Positions 61,089-64,000 of a stretch of 64,000 bases of DNA are shown in pieces (the first letter of the stretch is position 1; the number at the start of each line of letters is the position of its first letter). The notes below the pieces were generated by a model. It ran no database searches, had not been told where the DNA came from, and worked only from the letters and a program-made list of their open reading frames with translations. Origin of the DNA: Mycobacterium colombiense (GTDB lineage Bacteria; Actinomycetota; Actinomycetes; Mycobacteriales; Mycobacteriaceae); NCBI RefSeq assembly GCF_003284975.1, contig NZ_QMEU01000009.1:28524-92523 (forward strand), in the 5' to 3' direction. The translations under genes were made by a program, and so were the position numbers.

Positions 61089-61871
61089 TCACTCCATCCA
61101 GACCAGTGAGGCCAGCCGCCCGGTCGGCGCGTCCCGGCGGTGACTGAATAAGGCCGGGTCGTCCACCGTGCAGCGCGGATCGATGTCGATGGCCGTTACG
61201 CCCAAATCCCTTAGCTGACGAGCGATTCCGGCACGCAGATCCAGCCCGGGCGTGCCCGCCGCGGTGGTGGTCCGGCTGCCCGGCAACGCCGCCTCGACCT
61301 CGTCGGCCATCGCCGCGGGCACTTCGTAGTTGCGGCCGCTGACCGCCGGACCCAGGAGCGCCGATATGTCTTCGGGCCGCGCGCCGAGTTCCACCATCTT
61401 CTCCACCGTGCGGGCCACCACCCCGCGCTGGGCGCCAACCCGGCCGGCGTGCACCGCCGCGGCCACACCGGCACGCGCGTCGGCCATCAACACCGGAACG
61501 CAATCGGCGGTCACCACCGCCAGCGCGAGTCGCGCGGTGCGGGTCACCAACGCGTCCGTGTCGTCGACGGCGGCACTCTGCGCCCCGTCGACCACCTCGA
61601 CCCGATCGCCGTGGACCTGGTTCATCCACACCACCCGAGCGCCGCGCAGCCCGATGGCCGCGGCCAGCCGGGCGCGGTTGTCGGCCACCGCCGCGGGGTC
61701 GTCCCCGACATGATCGCCGAGGTTGAAGCTGTCGAAGGGCGGCTTCGAGACACCACCGGCGCGGGTGGTGGTCACCCGTCGAATGCGAACGCTCACGTGA
61801 CCAGTATCGGAGATGCCCTGTCTAACAGGCGGCCCCGACCGTCGCGGCCGGGGATCCAGGGTCACCGGCAT
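61089..61871 (-). CDS. YfiH/laccase-domain (purine nucleoside phosphorylase-like) protein, Rv2149c homologue
   Basis: 260 residues from ATG at 61871, 3 bp after the ftsZ stop; GTG at 61796 (VSVRIRRVTTTRAGG) is also possible and begins the conserved part. Metal-site residues lie in WMNQVHGDRVEVV, VVTADCVPVLMAD and AAVHAGRVGAQRGVV. The YfiH family includes purine-nucleoside phosphorylase/adenosine deaminase activity and a role in peptidoglycan fidelity in E. coli. Order ftsZ-yfiH-yggS is conserved. Confidence 0.94.
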   Translation of the reverse strand: MPVTLDPRPRRSGPPVRQGISDTGHVSVRIRRVTTTRAGGVSKPPFDSFNLGDHVGDDPAAVADNRARLAAAIGLRGARVVWMNQVHGDRVEVVDGAQSAAVDDTDALVTRTARLALAVVTADCVPVLMADARAGVAAAVHAGRVGAQRGVVARTVEKMVELGARPEDISALLGPAVSGRNYEVPAAMADEVEAALPGSRTTTAAGTPGLDLRAGIARQLRDLGVTAIDIDPRCTVDDPALFSHRRDAPTGRLASLVWME

Positions 61872-61874
61872 ATC

Positions 61875-63032
61875 TCAGCGACGCATGAAGGGCGGCACGT
61901 CGACGTCGTCGTCATCGCCGCCGATATTCAAGGTCGAGCCGTTGGTGTGAACCGGCACGCTGACCGCGTCGACCGGTTCGAACAGCGTCGAGGTGAGCTT
62001 GCCCGCCTTCGCCGACTCGATCCGGTGCGCGCCGCCCTTTTCCTCCTTGTCGGCGCTGCCGCCGATGACGGGTTTGCGGCCGGCGCCGGCCGCGTCGAAG
62101 CCCGCGGCGATGACGGTGACGCGCACCTCGTCGCCCAGCGAGTCGTCGATCACGGTGCCGAAAATGATGTTGGCGTCCTGGTGGGCGGCGTCCTGCACCA
62201 GCGAGGCCGCCTCGTTGATCTCGAACAGGCCCAGGTCGCTGCCGCCGGCGATCGACATCAGCACGCCGTGCGCGCCCTCCATCGAGGCTTCCAGCAGCGG
62301 CGAGTTGATGGCGATCTCGGCGGCCTTGAGCGAACGGCCCTCGCCGCGCGCGGATCCGATGCCCATCAGGGCGGTGCCCGCGCCGGACATGATGCCCTTG
62401 ACGTCGGCGAAGTCCACATTGATCAGGCCCGGGGTGGTGATCAGGTCGGTGATGCCCTGCACACCGTTGAGCAGCACCTCGTCGGCGCTGCGGAAGGCAT
62501 CCATCAGCGAGACCGCGGCGTCGCCCATCTGCAGCAACCGGTCGTTGGGGATCACGATCAGCGTGTCGCAGCTTTCGCGCAGCGCCGAGATGCCGCTCTC
62601 GGCCTGGTTGCCGCGCCGCTTGCCCTCGAACGAGAACGGGCGGGTCACCACGCCGACGGTCAACGCGCCCAGCTTGCGCGCGATGCTGGCGACGACGGGC
62701 GCGCCGCCGGTGCCGGTCCCGCCGCCCTCGCCGGCGGTGACGAACACCATGTCCGCGCCGCGCAGCAGCTCCTCGATCTCGTCCTTGGCGTCCTCGGCGG
62801 CCTTGCGGCCGACCTCCGGGTCCGCCCCGGCGCCCAGGCCACGCGTGGATTCGCGCCCGACGTCGAGTTTGACGTCGGCATCACTCATCAACAGCGCCTG
62901 CGCGTCGGTGTTGATCGCGATGAACTCCACGCCTTTGAGGCCTTGTTCGATCATCCGGTTGACGGCGTTGACGCCGCCGCCACCGATACCCACGACCTTG
63001 ATGACGGCCAGGTAGTTATGCGGGGGGGTCAT
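61875..63032 (-). CDS. ftsZ: Cell division GTPase FtsZ
   Basis: 385 residues from ATG at 63032 ([20 protein letters not shown]); an adjacent ATG at 63035 adds one Met. GGGAGGAAG is the ribosome site. The tubulin signature [20 protein letters not shown] binds GTP, and the T7 loop [11 protein letters not shown] completes it. The C-terminal peptide ends [13 protein letters not shown]. Compared with the 379-residue M. tuberculosis protein there are a few extra residues near [17 protein letters not shown] in the linker. It forms the division ring. Confidence 0.98.
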   Translation of the reverse strand: MTPPHNYLAVIKVVGIGGGGVNAVNRMIEQGLKGVEFIAINTDAQALLMSDADVKLDVGRESTRGLGAGADPEVGRKAAEDAKDEIEELLRGADMVFVTAGEGGGTGTGGAPVVASIARKLGALTVGVVTRPFSFEGKRRGNQAESGISALRESCDTLIVIPNDRLLQMGDAAVSLMDAFRSADEVLLNGVQGITDLITTPGLINVDFADVKGIMSGAGTALMGIGSARGEGRSLKAAEIAINSPLLEASMEGAHGVLMSIAGGSDLGLFEINEAASLVQDAAHQDANIIFGTVIDDSLGDEVRVTVIAAGFDAAGAGRKPVIGGSADKEEKGGAHRIESAKAGKLTSTLFEPVDAVSVPVHTNGSTLNIGGDDDDVDVPPFMRR

Positions 63033-63305
63033 CATTCGTCTTCCTCCCTGATGGGCTTGGCTCAGCTCTCCCGGCGGTGGGCTCCTCCGGACGTCGCGGT
63101 CCCTCCCTGGCAAACCCTCAACCTCAACCATAGAGTTAGAGTTATGTCAAGTAGTAACGCGCAACCAGAACGGTATGGGTAGGGCGCGCCCTAACCCCGC
63201 AGGCGCGCCGACACGCGCCCCGCAAATTTTGGGCAATTTTGGTGCGTCGCCGCGGCGTGCGCGCTGCTCGACGGCGGATCGGGGCGGACGACGTGACGAA
63301 GATCG
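63033..63305 (-). promoter_or_regulatory. Upstream region of ftsZ
   Basis: 273 bp between ftsQ and ftsZ. On the minus strand TTGACA at 63145-63150 is followed by TAACTC twice and TATGG, a conserved-looking, AT-rich element in an otherwise GC-rich stretch, likely part of an ftsZ promoter. Exact start sites cannot be fixed by eye. Confidence 0.55.
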
Positions 63306-64000
63306 CTACTTAACCGTCGGCAGGTCCGGGCTGGACACGTCGTAGGTCTTGCCGGGCTGGGTCAACAGCGCGGCCAGCTTCTCGGCCTTCTCGTCGGTGC
63401 GGTCGGTGGTGCCCCAGATCACCACCCGGCCGTCGCCGAGGGTCAGGGTGATCGAGGCGACCGAGGGCGCCGCGATCCGGCCGACCTGGCCTCCGACCTC
63501 GGGCCGCAGCGCGGTCAGCACCTGCAGGGCGGCCTTGGTGGCCGGGTCGTTCGGACCCGGGTCGGCGACGTCGAGGTACGGCAGGGCCGGGGGCGGCGGG
63601 CCGGTCGCGAAGTCCACGCCGTCGCGGTCGAACAGATGCGGGCCGTCGGGAAAGTCCTTGACCGCCACCGGAACTCGCTCCACTATGGTGATCCGCAGCG
63701 CCGACGGGTACTGGCGCTGCACCCGCGCGCTGGCCACCCGCCGGATCGCCGCCACCCGGTCGGCCACCTGGTTGGTGTTGATCTGCAGCAGCGGCGTTCC
63801 GGGCCGCACGTGCGCCGCCTCCAGGACCTCTTCCCGGGTGACCACCCCGGTGCCGACCACCACGATGTTGCGGGCCGACATCGCCGGCGTGAAATAGAGG
63901 ATCAAGGCCAGCCCGATGCCGACGATCACCAGCAGGATGGTCGCCAGCAGCATCTTCAGGCCCCGAACGACCCCGCGCGCAACGGGTTTGGGCTCGGTGA
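63306..64000 (-). CDS. ftsQ: Cell division protein FtsQ, 5' part beyond the window
   Basis: The frame is open to the right edge; 231 residues are visible and the cytoplasmic N-terminus is missing. A basic segment (KPVARGVVRGLK) precedes the single membrane helix MLLATILLVIVGIGLALILY. The POTRA domain follows (YFTPAMSARNIVVVGTGVVT, then REEVLEAAHVRPGTPLLQIN), then the beta domain with ALRITIVERVPVAVKDFPDG. It is part of the FtsQLB divisome complex. The stop lies 273 bp before ftsZ. Confidence 0.96.
   Translation of the reverse strand, partial: TEPKPVARGVVRGLKMLLATILLVIVGIGLALILYFTPAMSARNIVVVGTGVVTREEVLEAAHVRPGTPLLQINTNQVADRVAAIRRVASARVQRQYPSALRITIVERVPVAVKDFPDGPHLFDRDGVDFATGPPPPALPYLDVADPGPNDPATKAALQVLTALRPEVGGQVGRIAAPSVASITLTLGDGRVVIWGTTDRTDEKAEKLAALLTQPGKTYDVSSPDLPTVK

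Noticed and set aside
1..64000. CRISPR arrays, insertion sequences, prophage or rRNA genes
   Set aside because: No regularly spaced direct repeats, transposase motifs, terminal inverted repeats, integrases or rRNA sequences were seen; the only tandem array is the 55-bp repeat.

Overview
The window is a stretch of a GC-rich Mycobacterium chromosome, probably from a slow-growing species other than M. tuberculosis. The right third (about 41.7-64 kb) follows the order of the M. tuberculosis Rv2131c-Rv2151c region: mshC, cysQ, the Rv2133c-Rv2135c-Rv2137c genes, lppL, pyrD, then Rv2140c, Rv2141c, a tRNA-Leu, Rv2143, Rv2144c, wag31, the YggT gene, sepF, the YggS and YfiH genes, ftsZ and the start of ftsQ. 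This is mycothiol and sulfur metabolism followed by the division and cell-wall cluster. As I remember the M. tuberculosis order, two things differ. The uppP gene (Rv2136c) is missing between the Rv2135c and Rv2137c homologues. A block of extra genes follows pyrD: a PucR regulator, an Rv1733c-like membrane protein, a GreA-like protein with a broken duplicate of its 3' end, and a DUF222/HNH protein with a small DUF222-like partner.

The left 38 kb is a biosynthetic cluster, almost all on the minus strand. In transcription order it holds two large paralogous ATP-binding LuxR (LAL) regulators, a thiamine-diphosphate enzyme, an MbtH protein, a 5946-residue five-module NRPS, a DHA2-type MFS exporter, a Mas-like fully reducing PKS, a cytochrome P450, a secreted TB8.4-like hemophore-family protein, a siderophore-interacting-type flavoprotein and a fatty-acyl-AMP ligase that runs off the left edge. 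The NRPS begins with a starter condensation domain like that of the glycopeptidolipid synthetases, carries an embedded methyltransferase in module 3 and ends with a thioesterase. With the FAAL and the Mas-like PKS, the simplest reading is an N-acylated (lipo)pentapeptide with one N-methylated residue. I could read adenylation codes by eye: module 2 looks threonine-like and module 5 lysine-like; the others are uncertain. There are no epimerisation domains. The condensation domain of module 4 has HExxxDG where HHxxxDG is expected.

The cluster appears to have its own regulatory code. Upstream of the PKS operon and of the mbtH-NRPS operon there is a shared block of about 62-64 bp. A GAGTGGT element, often repeated at a 22-bp pitch, occurs upstream of the PKS, mbtH, the first LAL gene and the thiamine-diphosphate enzyme gene. 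The LAL proteins are the obvious candidates to bind it.

Between the cluster and mshC (38.4-41.65 kb) lies about 1 kb with no convincing gene, then a plus-strand, overlapping three-gene unit: an EspR-like regulator, an ImmA/IrrE-type metalloprotease and a seven-helix MAB_1171c-family membrane protein. Repeated GTACAC hexamers and a perfect 16-bp palindrome sit in front of it. A 55-bp tandem repeat (2.7 copies) lies between cysQ and the Rv2133c homologue.
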